Source: Nostocoides sp. F2B08 (GTDB lineage Bacteria; Actinomycetota; Actinomycetes; Actinomycetales; Dermatophilaceae). Taken from it: DNA of 64,000 nucleotides. Below are positions 55,413 through 64,000 of this stretch, one piece after another (position 1 is the first letter of the stretch; each line of letters begins with the position of its first letter). A model generated the notes under the pieces. The model searched no databases. It saw nothing but the letters and a program-made list of their open reading frames with translations, and was not told where the DNA came from. The position numbers were made by a program, and so were the translations under genes. The stretch lies in the NCBI RefSeq assembly GCF_009184895.1, contig NZ_WESE01000003.1:310001-374000 (forward strand), written 5' to 3'.

Positions 55413-55418
55413 TAGGCT
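55413..55418 (+). promoter_or_regulatory. -10 element of the histidine kinase gene (leaderless)
   Basis: TAGGCT is 6 nt before ATG 55425. Confidence 0.5.
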
Positions 55419-55424
55419 GACCGC

Positions 55425-56570
55425 ATGGTCCCCGAAGCGCTCGGCTCGCTGTGGGCCGAACCACGACCTGCGAACCCCGCCGGCCCTCTGCCCCGGGACT
55501 GGGCCGTCGTCGCGGGACTCATCTGCTGGTCCTTCGGCGAAGCGGTGCTTCGCGAGGATATGGCGCCGATACCGCTGCTGCTCCTCGCCACCCTCGCGTC
55601 CGTCGTCCCCTTGCCCTGGCGACGCACGCACCCGCTCCTCGCGGTCGCGGTCGCATTCGGAACGTTGACGGTGATCGACATCGTCAGAGTCGTCTCTGGA
55701 TCGGAGGGCCCGCTGCCGGTCGGTGTTTCGGCGACCCTGGTCCTGACCTACTCGCTCTTCCGGTGGGGCTCCGGTCGGGAGGCCACATACGGCCTCATCC
55801 TGATCCTGGTCTGGTTGTCGATGACTCTGGTGGTCGAGTCGACCAGCGTGGCCGAGACGGTCGGGGGCTACGCGTTCTTCTCGTTCGCCGCAACGCTGGG
55901 CGCCGCGACCCGCTACCGCGCGAGGGTTCGCATCCGAGACATCGAGCAAGCGAAGGCCCGTGAGCGCGAACAGCTCGCGCGCGAGCTTCACGACACCGTC
56001 GCGCATCATGTGTCGGGCATCGCCATCCAGGCCCAAGCCGGTCGGGCCATCGCGGGCGCGGATCCCGAACGGGCCGCCGAGGCCCTGGCCACCATCGAGG
56101 ACGCGGCGACCAGAACCCTCACCGAGCTGCGCCACATGGTCGGCGTGATGCGCGCCCCACTCGACACTCAGTTCGCACCTCAGCCGGGGCTGGCAGAGGT
56201 CGAGCAGCTTGCCACCGACGGCCGGCAGTCTCCCCTCGTGGAGGTGGTGCTCTCCGGCGAGCTCGACAACCTCCCGCCTGCGGTCGGCACCGCGGTCTAC
56301 CGGCTCGCCCAGGAGTCCATCACCAACGCCAGGCGTCATGCCAGAGACGCGACCCGGGTCACCGTGGGCGTCGCGGGAGACTCCGACCGCATACGACTGA
56401 CGGTCATCGACGACGGCGCCCCCGCCACCGGCCGCGGCACAGCAGGCTATGGCCTGATAGGTATGCGGGAGCGCGCTCTGCTTCTCGGCGGCACCTTCCA
56501 CGCGGGCCCCGGCGCCGACCGAGGGTGGCGCGTGGACGCGAGCCTTCCCCGAACGGGAACGCTGCGATGA
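55425..56570 (+). CDS. Two-component sensor histidine kinase, NarL class
   Basis: A 381-residue membrane kinase: about five N-terminal helices (residues 27-160), then HisKA_3 with phospho-acceptor H189 in ELHDTVAHHVSG and an ATP-binding domain with N-box QESITNARRHA and GYGLIGMRERA. No extracellular sensor domain, so the signal may be in the membrane. Its ATG is 6 nt after TAGGCT. Its stop overlaps the response regulator start by 4 nt. Signal unknown. Confidence 0.92.
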   Translation: MVPEALGSLWAEPRPANPAGPLPRDWAVVAGLICWSFGEAVLREDMAPIPLLLLATLASVVPLPWRRTHPLLAVAVAFGTLTVIDIVRVVSGSEGPLPVGVSATLVLTYSLFRWGSGREATYGLILILVWLSMTLVVESTSVAETVGGYAFFSFAATLGAATRYRARVRIRDIEQAKAREREQLARELHDTVAHHVSGIAIQAQAGRAIAGADPERAAEALATIEDAATRTLTELRHMVGVMRAPLDTQFAPQPGLAEVEQLATDGRQSPLVEVVLSGELDNLPPAVGTAVYRLAQESITNARRHARDATRVTVGVAGDSDRIRLTVIDDGAPATGRGTAGYGLIGMRERALLLGGTFHAGPGADRGWRVDASLPRTGTLR

Positions 56571-57214
56571 GCATCAAGGTCCTCATCGCCGACGACCAGC
56601 CGATCGTGCGCACCGGACTGACGATGCTCCTCGATGCCCAACCGGAGATCGACGTCATCGGCACGGCGGGCGACGGGCGCGAGGCAGTGCGCCTGGCGCG
56701 TGAGCTGAGACCCGACGTCGGCCTCTTCGACGTCAGGATGCCGCTGATGGACGGCATCGAAGCCACCCGTCGACTCGCAGGCCCCGATGTCCCTGACCCC
56801 TTGCCGATCGTCGTGATCACCACCTTCGACCTGGACGAGTACGTCCACGGTGCGCTCAAGGCCGGCGCGCGCGGGTTTCTGCTCAAGGACGCCGGACCCG
56901 CCCTGCTGAGCCAGGCCATCCACGCGGCAGCCGACGGCGAAGCCCTGATCGCACCCACCGTGACCGTCCGACTGCTCGCAGCGTTCGCGCGGTCGACGAC
57001 GGAAACCGCCCGGAAGCCGATCGAGCCGCTGACCGCACGCGAGGAAGAAGTCCTCGTCCCCGTGGCGCTCGGCCGCACGAACAGCGAGATCGCCATCGAC
57101 CTGCACATCAGCACCAGCACCGTCAAGGCGCACCTCGCCAGCCTCATGAGGAAGCTCGGTGCGCGAAACCGGGTAGAGCTCGCCATGTGGGCCCACGAGA
57201 CCGGCCGCATATGA
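56567..57214 (+). CDS. Response regulator, NarL/FixJ family
   Basis: A 215-residue regulator with an N-terminal receiver domain (ADD acidic pocket at residues 8-10, phospho-acceptor D55 in LFDVRMP). A LuxR-type HTH lies at about 150-210 (TAREEEVLVPVALGRTNSEI and STVKAHLASLMRKL). Coupled to the kinase by an ATGA overlap. The neighbouring DUF6326 gene is a plausible target. Confidence 0.93.
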   Translation: MSIKVLIADDQPIVRTGLTMLLDAQPEIDVIGTAGDGREAVRLARELRPDVGLFDVRMPLMDGIEATRRLAGPDVPDPLPIVVITTFDLDEYVHGALKAGARGFLLKDAGPALLSQAIHAAADGEALIAPTVTVRLLAAFARSTTETARKPIEPLTAREEEVLVPVALGRTNSEIAIDLHISTSTVKAHLASLMRKLGARNRVELAMWAHETGRI

Positions 57215-57298
57215 CGCGCAGCTGCGCGTCTTCGATCCGAGTCCCGGGTGGCGTGAGGATGGTTCCGTCCCGTCACCCGCCAGCGCTCCACGGTTAAC

Positions 57299-57312
57299 CG
57301 AACGTGTGTTCG
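57299..57312. promoter_or_regulatory. LexA (SOS) box before alkB
   Basis: CGAACGTGTGTTCG is a perfect actinobacterial SOS box core (CGAAC-n4-GTTCG). It lies about 10 nt upstream of the -10 TAGCGT, where it would cover the -35 region. Confidence 0.82.
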
Positions 57313-57322
57313 ATCGCTGTGG

Positions 57323-57328
57323 TAGCGT
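57323..57328 (+). promoter_or_regulatory. -10 element of alkB (leaderless)
   Basis: TAGCGT is 6 nt before ATG 57335. Confidence 0.5.
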
Positions 57329-57334
57329 CGTCGC

Positions 57335-57982
57335 ATGACCCTTGTCCTGCAGGGTTCGCTCTTCGACAGCGCTGCCCACTCAGCCACTCACAACGTGCCG
57401 GCTCTGCGTGCGGTCGGTGACGGCATGTCGCGCGTCCGCCTCGATGATCGCTCCTGGGTGGATGTCCGGCCGGGCTGGCTCTCCGCACCCGACGTTCTCT
57501 TCGAGGCCCTCGTCCGGGGGGTTCCGTGGCACGCGGAGCGACGACAGATGTACGACCGTGTCGTGGACGTCCCGCGACTGACCACGTTCTACGGCTCCGG
57601 CGACCCGCTCCCCCACCCGGTGATCGAGAGCGCCCGCGAGCTTCTGAGTCGGCACTACGCGGACGAGCTCGGAGAGCCGTTCGTCTCCGCGGGGCTGTGC
57701 TACTACCGGACGGGGGCGGACTCGGTCGCCTGGCACGGTGACCGGATCGGCCGCAGCCGACGGGAGAACACGATGGTCGCGATCCTCTCGGTCGGCTCGC
57801 CCCGCACTTTGGCGCTGCGACCGAACGGCGGACGCACCGCATACCGGATCGGTCTGGGCCATGGTGATCTGGTCGTCATGGGCGGCGCGTGCCAACGCGA
57901 GTGGGAGCACGCCGTCCCCAAGACGGCCGAGCGCGTCGGACCGAGGATCTCGATCCAGTTCCGTGTCGCCGGCGTGCGCTGA
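57335..57982 (+). CDS. alkB: AlkB-type 2-oxoglutarate/Fe(II) dioxygenase
   Basis: Oxidatively removes methyl or larger alkyl adducts from DNA or RNA bases. The 215-residue protein has the iron triad H134 and D136 (WHGDRIG) and H192 (REWEHAVPK), and the 2-oxoglutarate arginines in RISIQFR (R204, R210). The substrate-side YYRTGADSVAWH matches AlkB/ABH2-like proteins. A perfect LexA box precedes its leaderless promoter, so it is probably part of the SOS response, unlike the Ada-controlled E. coli alkB. Convergent with the dehydrogenase gene. Confidence 0.92.
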   Translation: MTLVLQGSLFDSAAHSATHNVPALRAVGDGMSRVRLDDRSWVDVRPGWLSAPDVLFEALVRGVPWHAERRQMYDRVVDVPRLTTFYGSGDPLPHPVIESARELLSRHYADELGEPFVSAGLCYYRTGADSVAWHGDRIGRSRRENTMVAILSVGSPRTLALRPNGGRTAYRIGLGHGDLVVMGGACQREWEHAVPKTAERVGPRISIQFRVAGVR

Positions 57983-58036
57983 CGGGCGAGGCAGGGCCGG
58001 TCTTCGCTGATCGACTCGACCGGGACACGCGGTGAA

Positions 58037-59086
58037 CTACGCCGTCATGATCACCTTCATGGCGTTCTCATCGGCGGCCCGCGAGAACGTGTCATACGCG
58101 TCGATGATCTCGTCGAGCCGGAACCGGTGGGTGACGAACTTCTCCGGTTGGATCCGGCCCTCCGTGATCTGGTCGAGCAGCTGCGGAGCAGTGGTCGCAT
58201 TGACGAGGCCGGTGGTGACGGTGATGTTGTTGATCCAGTCCCGCTCGATGGGGAACTGCACCGGCGCACCGTGGACACCGACATTCGCGACCCGCCCTCC
58301 GGGACGGATCGCGTCCAGACAGGTGGTGAAGGTCGCCGGGAGCCCCACCGCCTCGATCGCGACGTCGACCCCGAGGCCGTACCGGCTACGCTTCTTCAGC
58401 TCACCGACGACATCGTCGGTGGCGCCGATGTCGATCGTGTCGTCGGCACCGAAGGAGCGCGCCTCCTGGAGGCGGAACGTGTTGCCGTCGACGGCGATGA
58501 CGGTCGCGCCGGTGGCCGTGGCGGTCATGATGGCGGCCAGCCCCACGGGACCGGCCCCGACCACGGCGACGACGTCTCCCGCACCGACCTGGCCGTACTG
58601 GACGCCGATCTCGAACCCGGTCGGCAGGATGTCGCTGAGCATGACCCCCTGCTCCGCGGTGACGCCCTCGGGCAGCGGGATGAGTCCGTTGTCGGCGTAG
58701 GGCACGCGGACCAGTTCGGCCTGGGTGCCGTCGATGAGGTGGCCGAAGATCCAGCCGATGCCGCCGACCTTCTGGCAGTGGGAGGTCAGGCCGCGGGTGC
58801 AGTACTCGCACTCCATGCACTTCGTGATGCACGAGATGATGACCCGGTCGCCGACCGCGACCTTGGTGCACTCGGGTCCGACCTCGGTGACGACGCCCAC
58901 CCCCTCGTGGCCGAGGATCCGTCCGTCGGTGACGGCTGGGACGTCGCCTTTGAGAATGTGCAGGTCCGTCCCGCAGATCGTGGTCATCTCGATTCGGACG
59001 ATCGCATCGGTCGGCGCCTGCACCTGTGGATCCGGTACCTCCTCCCATGCCTTGTTGCCGGGTCCGTGGTACACCAATGCCTTCAT
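58037..59086 (-). CDS. Zinc-dependent alcohol dehydrogenase
   Basis: A 349-residue medium-chain dehydrogenase: catalytic zinc ligands C38, H60 and E61, the structural zinc site C90/C93/C96/C104 (CMECEYCTRG) and the Rossmann loop GAGPVGLAA near residue 178. The architecture matches NAD(P)-dependent alcohol or aldehyde/formaldehyde-type dehydrogenases of actinobacteria. ATG 59086 follows AAGGA at 8 nt. It is downstream of, but 190 nt from, the wax synthase gene on the same strand; joint transcription is possible. Confidence 0.9.
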   Translation of the reverse strand: MKALVYHGPGNKAWEEVPDPQVQAPTDAIVRIEMTTICGTDLHILKGDVPAVTDGRILGHEGVGVVTEVGPECTKVAVGDRVIISCITKCMECEYCTRGLTSHCQKVGGIGWIFGHLIDGTQAELVRVPYADNGLIPLPEGVTAEQGVMLSDILPTGFEIGVQYGQVGAGDVVAVVGAGPVGLAAIMTATATGATVIAVDGNTFRLQEARSFGADDTIDIGATDDVVGELKKRSRYGLGVDVAIEAVGLPATFTTCLDAIRPGGRVANVGVHGAPVQFPIERDWINNITVTTGLVNATTAPQLLDQITEGRIQPEKFVTHRFRLDEIIDAYDTFSRAADENAMKVIMTA

Positions 59087-59279
59087 CACACGTCCTTGGG
59101 TGACTCGGTCGAAGCGGCCCCGTGGTCTCGGAGCCGGCGGCCCGACGCGGTCGTCGAGCCGCTCTCCCAGAGAAGCGCGGGCGGTATGGCCGGTCAAGAG
59201 GTCAAGGCGTTCCTTTGGTCACGTGCTCCGCGCCGTCCGCGCCGCCGACCGCCGAGTTCGCGTCCGGGAGCGGTCGCTC

Positions 59280-60809
59280 TCAGCGTTGCGTTGTGGCCGT
59301 CGCCCGGGCCGGGCGTGGCGGCCGCTTGCGCGCGGTGCGCTTGCGTGCGGCAGCCTCCTCGGCGGCGTGCCGCTTCTGCTCCTCGCGAGCGAGCGAGAGC
59401 AGCGTTGCCAGCTCCTCCTCGAGCCAGTCGTTGATGCGGTCGACGTCGGGAACGCGCTCGCGGGCCGCGACCAGACCGAAGTGCAGACCGCCGAGGTAGC
59501 TGATCACGGTCATGTTGAGACCGAGGCCGTCGGTGACCACGGAGACGGGATAGTGCGCGATCAGCTGCGCACCCGCGGCGTAGACCGGAACCGGTGGACC
59601 GGGCACGTTGGAGATGACGACGTTGAAGGGTGGGATCCGGTCGAACACGTGTGAGGCGAAGTAGACCTTGGCGGCTCGGGCGGCCAGGGCCGGCGGGGCG
59701 AAGTCGACGACGTCGTCGACCAGGCCTTGGGGGATGAAGGCCTGGTTCTGCTTCGCGGCTGACGTCACGGCTCGCGTCGCGGCGAGACGCTCCACGGGGT
59801 CCTCGAGATGGGTGGGGATCGCGACGAGCATCGCCGAGACTTTGTTGCCGTCCCCGGCGCGGTCATCCTGGGTGCGGATGCTCACCGGCATCATCGACAC
59901 GAGTGGCCGCTCCGGGAGGGCGTGATGCTCGAGCAGCCACCGTCGCAGCGCCGCCGCACAGATCGACATGACGACATCGTTGACGGAGCAGCCGAAGGTG
60001 TTCTTGACCTCCTTGACCTCGTCGAGGCTGAGGGTCCGGAAGGAGAACTTGCGGTGCGGTGTGATCGCGCCGTTGAGGGGCGTCGGCGGCGGCAGGGTCG
60101 AGACCACGTCGATGACGTCTCCGTCGTTGCCCGGGGTCCCGCGGCGCAGGGCCGCCTTGACGTACGGCTTGAAGACCGGCGTCAGGGACGGAACCGCGAG
60201 CACCGCGTCGGTCACGAGCTTCGTCACCTCGAACGGGCGCATCGCCAGCTTGACGAGAGCATCACGGCCCAGGCGCAGATTGCTGGGCGCCGGCCGTGGG
60301 GTGAAGTCCGCCGGCGGCATCTCGCGCGGCTCGGGAGTCAGGTCGAAGAGCAGGGTGAGCAGCTCGGTGCCCGAGACTCCGTCGATCGCAGCGTGGTGGA
60401 CCTTGGTGTAGATGGCCATGCGACCCTTGCGCAGGCCGGTGATGAGGTACGTCTCCCAGAGCGGCTTGGCCCGGTCAAGGGGGCGAGAGTGTATGCGCGC
60501 CACCTGTTCCGCGAGCTGCGCGTCACTGCCTGGCTTGGGGAGGGCCAGCTCACGGATGTGGTACTCGACGTCGAAGTGCTCGTCGTCGATCCAGACCGGT
60601 TGGTCCAGACCGAGCGGGACGTCGACGAGGCGCTGGCGGAGCACCGGGACAAGTGCCAGGCGCGGCTCCATGATGGAGATCAGCCGCTCCAGGTCGAGCT
60701 CCTGATCGGTTGTCGACGGGTCGACGATCGACACACCGCCGACATGACCGGTGGAGCTGGGCGTCTCGAGGGCGAGGAACGCGGCATCGAGTCCGGACAG
60801 TCGTCGCAT
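59280..60809 (-). CDS. Wax ester synthase / diacylglycerol O-acyltransferase
   Basis: A 509-residue WS/DGAT that esterifies acyl-CoA to diacylglycerol or a fatty alcohol, making storage triacylglycerol or wax. Catalytic HHAAIDG is at residues 138-144; PLNG, NDVV and the C-terminal NVPGPP motif are present. The last ~40 residues are an unusually basic Ala/Lys/Arg/Pro tail (AEEAAARKRTARKRPPRP). ATG 60809 is 8 nt after TAGGGT with no ribosome site. With the lipase and patatin genes it marks a neutral-lipid store. Confidence 0.92.
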   Translation of the reverse strand: MRRLSGLDAAFLALETPSSTGHVGGVSIVDPSTTDQELDLERLISIMEPRLALVPVLRQRLVDVPLGLDQPVWIDDEHFDVEYHIRELALPKPGSDAQLAEQVARIHSRPLDRAKPLWETYLITGLRKGRMAIYTKVHHAAIDGVSGTELLTLLFDLTPEPREMPPADFTPRPAPSNLRLGRDALVKLAMRPFEVTKLVTDAVLAVPSLTPVFKPYVKAALRRGTPGNDGDVIDVVSTLPPPTPLNGAITPHRKFSFRTLSLDEVKEVKNTFGCSVNDVVMSICAAALRRWLLEHHALPERPLVSMMPVSIRTQDDRAGDGNKVSAMLVAIPTHLEDPVERLAATRAVTSAAKQNQAFIPQGLVDDVVDFAPPALAARAAKVYFASHVFDRIPPFNVVISNVPGPPVPVYAAGAQLIAHYPVSVVTDGLGLNMTVISYLGGLHFGLVAARERVPDVDRINDWLEEELATLLSLAREEQKRHAAEEAAARKRTARKRPPRPARATATTQR

Positions 60810-60817
60810 GTCACAGC

Positions 60818-60823
60818 ACCCTA
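60818..60823 (-). promoter_or_regulatory. -10 element of the wax synthase gene (leaderless)
   Basis: TAGGGT on the minus strand, 8 nt before ATG 60809. Confidence 0.45.
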
Positions 60824-60896
60824 GTCCAGTGCGGGTCGCCGGTCCCTCCGTCCGCTCTGGCGCTCCCCCGCTCGACGCACCACGCAGGGGCGATCG

Positions 60897-61721
60897 TCAG
60901 CCGACGTAGCGGTAGAGCCGTCTTGCGCGCCTCGGCGGCTCGAAGCGGTGCCAGTCGTCGGCCGGCTGGGCCAGTCGATCCGCGACGCACCAGATCGTGG
61001 CCGGGTCGAAGCCGAAGCCGAGGTGGCTGCACCGCACCTCGACGTTCTGATGCAGCTCGGTGTCCTCAGCGATACAGGCCCTCCACGGCACGACGCCGTC
61101 CATTCGGGAGTACACCGAGGTCGAGGGCACGGTGAGAGCGTCGGCAAGTCGTTCGCGGTCGGGCGCCAGACGCGGACGGGCATGGATGATCCGGAGCCGT
61201 TCGAACGCCGAGTCGGCCCGGGTCCGGTGTCCATGGGCGACGCCGAACGGCGAACCCAGCGTGATGACCTGACGCACGAGGTGTGGGTGCTTCATCGCGA
61301 GGTGACGGGCATAGATGCCGCCGAGGGACCATCCGATGACGCTGATCGGTCCTTCGGTGCGCTCGACGAGGTCGCGTGCGGCCTGCGGGATCCCCTCCAG
61401 CGTCGCCTCGCTCGGCCCGAGGTTGCGACCCAGCCGCCACCCCCGCACGTAGTAGCCCTTCTCCCGCAGGAATCCACGCAGTGGCGCTGTGCTCCGGTCC
61501 GAGGCGAGCAGCCCCGGCAGCACGAGCACGCCATGGCCGTCGCCCGTAGGCGCGTTGCGCAGCAGTGGTCGCGCGAGCGGGAGAAGCGCAGCATCGGCCA
61601 GCCCACGGAACGGCTCGGTGACGTAGAGCGCGGTCGAGGGGATCTCGCCGAGTCCCTGGAGATGGAACGGCACGTCGTCGCCCGCAGCATCATTGCTGCG
61701 TGCGTTCGTCGCTGAGCTCAC
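60897..61721 (-). CDS. Alpha/beta hydrolase (esterase/lipase)
   Basis: A 274-residue hydrolase with nucleophile Ser in VIGWSLGG (about residue 131), a late Asp in SRMDGVVPW and a C-terminal His in CSHLGFGF. No signal peptide. It lies on the same strand just before the WS/DGAT gene (87 nt apart), so a role in lipid turnover is likely. The GTG start at 61721 has GGGG close by and AACAGT 6 nt upstream. Exact substrate unknown. Confidence 0.88.
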   Translation of the reverse strand: MSSATNARSNDAAGDDVPFHLQGLGEIPSTALYVTEPFRGLADAALLPLARPLLRNAPTGDGHGVLVLPGLLASDRSTAPLRGFLREKGYYVRGWRLGRNLGPSEATLEGIPQAARDLVERTEGPISVIGWSLGGIYARHLAMKHPHLVRQVITLGSPFGVAHGHRTRADSAFERLRIIHARPRLAPDRERLADALTVPSTSVYSRMDGVVPWRACIAEDTELHQNVEVRCSHLGFGFDPATIWCVADRLAQPADDWHRFEPPRRARRLYRYVG

Positions 61722-61774
61722 GACCCCACTGTTGCACAGGGAGTCTCACCGACCGGGCGTTTGTGACCCGCGAG

Positions 61775-63589
<1,815 letters not shown>

Positions 63590-63607
63590 TCAGCCTGCAC
63601 GCGAACT

Positions 63608-63643
63608 CCGCGACGAGGACGGCCGATTCAGGCCCCGTCGCGG
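63608..63643 (-). promoter_or_regulatory. leuA attenuator hairpin
   Basis: Outer arms CCGCGACG and CGTCGCGG (63608-63615, 63636-63643) enclose a nested GGCC/GGCC stem. The structure overlaps the end of the leucine leader, the layout expected for leader-controlled attenuation. Confidence 0.65.
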
Positions 63644-63669
63644 CGACGAAGGAGGAGGGTGTGACCCAT
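63628..63669 (-). CDS. leuL: Leucine leader peptide
   Basis: A 13-residue peptide, MGHTLLLRRRDGA, with three consecutive leucine codons (CTC CTC CTT). It ends inside the hairpin 72 nt before leuA. Stalling on Leu codons when charged tRNA-Leu is scarce would reshape the hairpin and raise leuA expression. No Shine-Dalgarno is seen; CATACT 7 nt before the ATG suggests a leaderless start. Similar leaders are known before leuA in other actinobacteria. Confidence 0.78.
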   Translation of the reverse strand: MGHTLLLRRRDGA

Positions 63670-63676
63670 GCCGACC

Positions 63677-63682
63677 AGTATG
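63677..63682 (-). promoter_or_regulatory. -10 element of leuL-leuA (leaderless leader peptide)
   Basis: CATACT on the minus strand, 7 nt before ATG 63669. A TTGACC lies only 7 nt further upstream, too near to be a normal -35. Confidence 0.4.
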
Positions 63683-63852
63683 CCGTGTGGGTCAACCCTC
63701 GGGGCACCCCGGGTCCGCACTCTGGTCATTCGCGCCACTTCCCCCACATAGGACCGAAACGGCGCACGGTCCGGCAGGTTCGACCGACGGGTGTCGTATG
63801 CGCGGCTCGCCAACGCGCCCGGCTCGCCAAGCGATGTCGGCCGCAAGGGGCG

Positions 63853-64000
63853 TCAGCGGATCCGGACCGACAGACAGGTGACGCAGCCCTCGAGCTTCTC
63901 GAACTCGGAGATGTCGACGGCGGTCACCGTGTAGCCGCGGTCGCGCAGGAGGTCAGCAGACCGCGGGGCGCTCGTCGCCATGACCAGATGGTCCTCTCCC
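63853..64000 (-). CDS. C-terminal end of a dimethylargininase/arginine deiminase-fold protein
   Basis: Only the last 49 codons are in the window. They read RGYTVTAVDISEFEKLEGC followed by VTCLSVRIR and the stop. This is the C-terminal active-site block of N,N-dimethylarginine dimethylaminohydrolase-like proteins, where the Cys after EKLEG(C) is the nucleophile. It would hydrolyse methylarginines or a related guanidino compound. The rest of the gene lies to the right. Family likely, substrate unproven. Confidence 0.7.
   Translation of the reverse strand, partial: GEDHLVMATSAPRSADLLRDRGYTVTAVDISEFEKLEGCVTCLSVRIR

Overview
The window is a contiguous piece of a high-GC chromosome (roughly 70 % G+C by eye) from an actinobacterium. 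A PucR-type regulator sits in front of fabD-fabH-acpP-fabF-accD, with aceE before it and a DUF3145 gene after it. There are also Zur, glutamate uptake, wax-ester synthase, LeuA and LexA-type control signals of actinobacterial style. I infer Micrococcales, possibly Intrasporangiaceae-like; this rests on gene content and style only. I see no rRNA, insertion sequence, prophage, integron or CRISPR. Gene density is high and the region looks like ordinary core chromosome with a few accessory patches.

Layout. 1-12053: the 3' part of aceE, a convergent glycerophosphodiesterase, argG, a small membrane protein, fasR, then the type II fatty acid synthase operon ending in a strong hairpin. 12102-17739: DUF3145, an elongator tRNA-Met, a patatin-like lipase, a cyclase-domain/ATPase/TPR regulator and a cysteine hydrolase. 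17886-23926: a decayed methyltransferase pseudogene, a small membrane protein, an ECF sigma factor with two YCII (DGPF) proteins, a divergent TetR/hydrolase pair and a GPH-type symporter. 23946-31717: a heterodimeric ABC exporter, two acyl-CoA dehydrogenases and a divergent acyl-CoA ligase. 31811-35268: gluABCD glutamate uptake. 35425-41052: tRNA-Asn, dnaG, dgt and a Dus enzyme. 41129-46213: a GDT1-type metal transporter, a rhodanese, a small membrane protein and znuA-znuC-znuB-zur. 46229-49478 (minus strand): recO-uppS-permease-DUF1980, nearly all overlapping. 49693-57214: small regulators, a PAS protein, SCP2, cysM, membrane proteins and a two-component system. 57335-64000: LexA-boxed alkB, a zinc alcohol dehydrogenase, a wax ester/TAG synthase, a lipase, leuA with a leucine leader peptide, and the end of a DDAH-like gene.

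How the genes work together. Lipid metabolism recurs throughout. Pyruvate dehydrogenase supplies acetyl-CoA, FasR-FAS II makes acyl chains, and WS/DGAT stores them. Lipases, acyl-CoA ligase and FadE enzymes mobilise them. Zinc homeostasis is a self-contained unit (znuACB-zur) behind two Zur-type boxes, next to a permease/DUF1980 pair.

Two patterns cut across the window. First, more than twenty genes have a TAnnnT-like -10 element 5-8 nt before the start codon, which predicts leaderless mRNAs. In three places the upstream gene's TAG stop codon is itself the start of that -10. Second, the hexamer GCATAC/GTATGC is far commoner than base composition predicts and occurs in every reading frame, even forcing rare ATA and GTA codons. 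That points to selection or mutation acting on DNA rather than protein.
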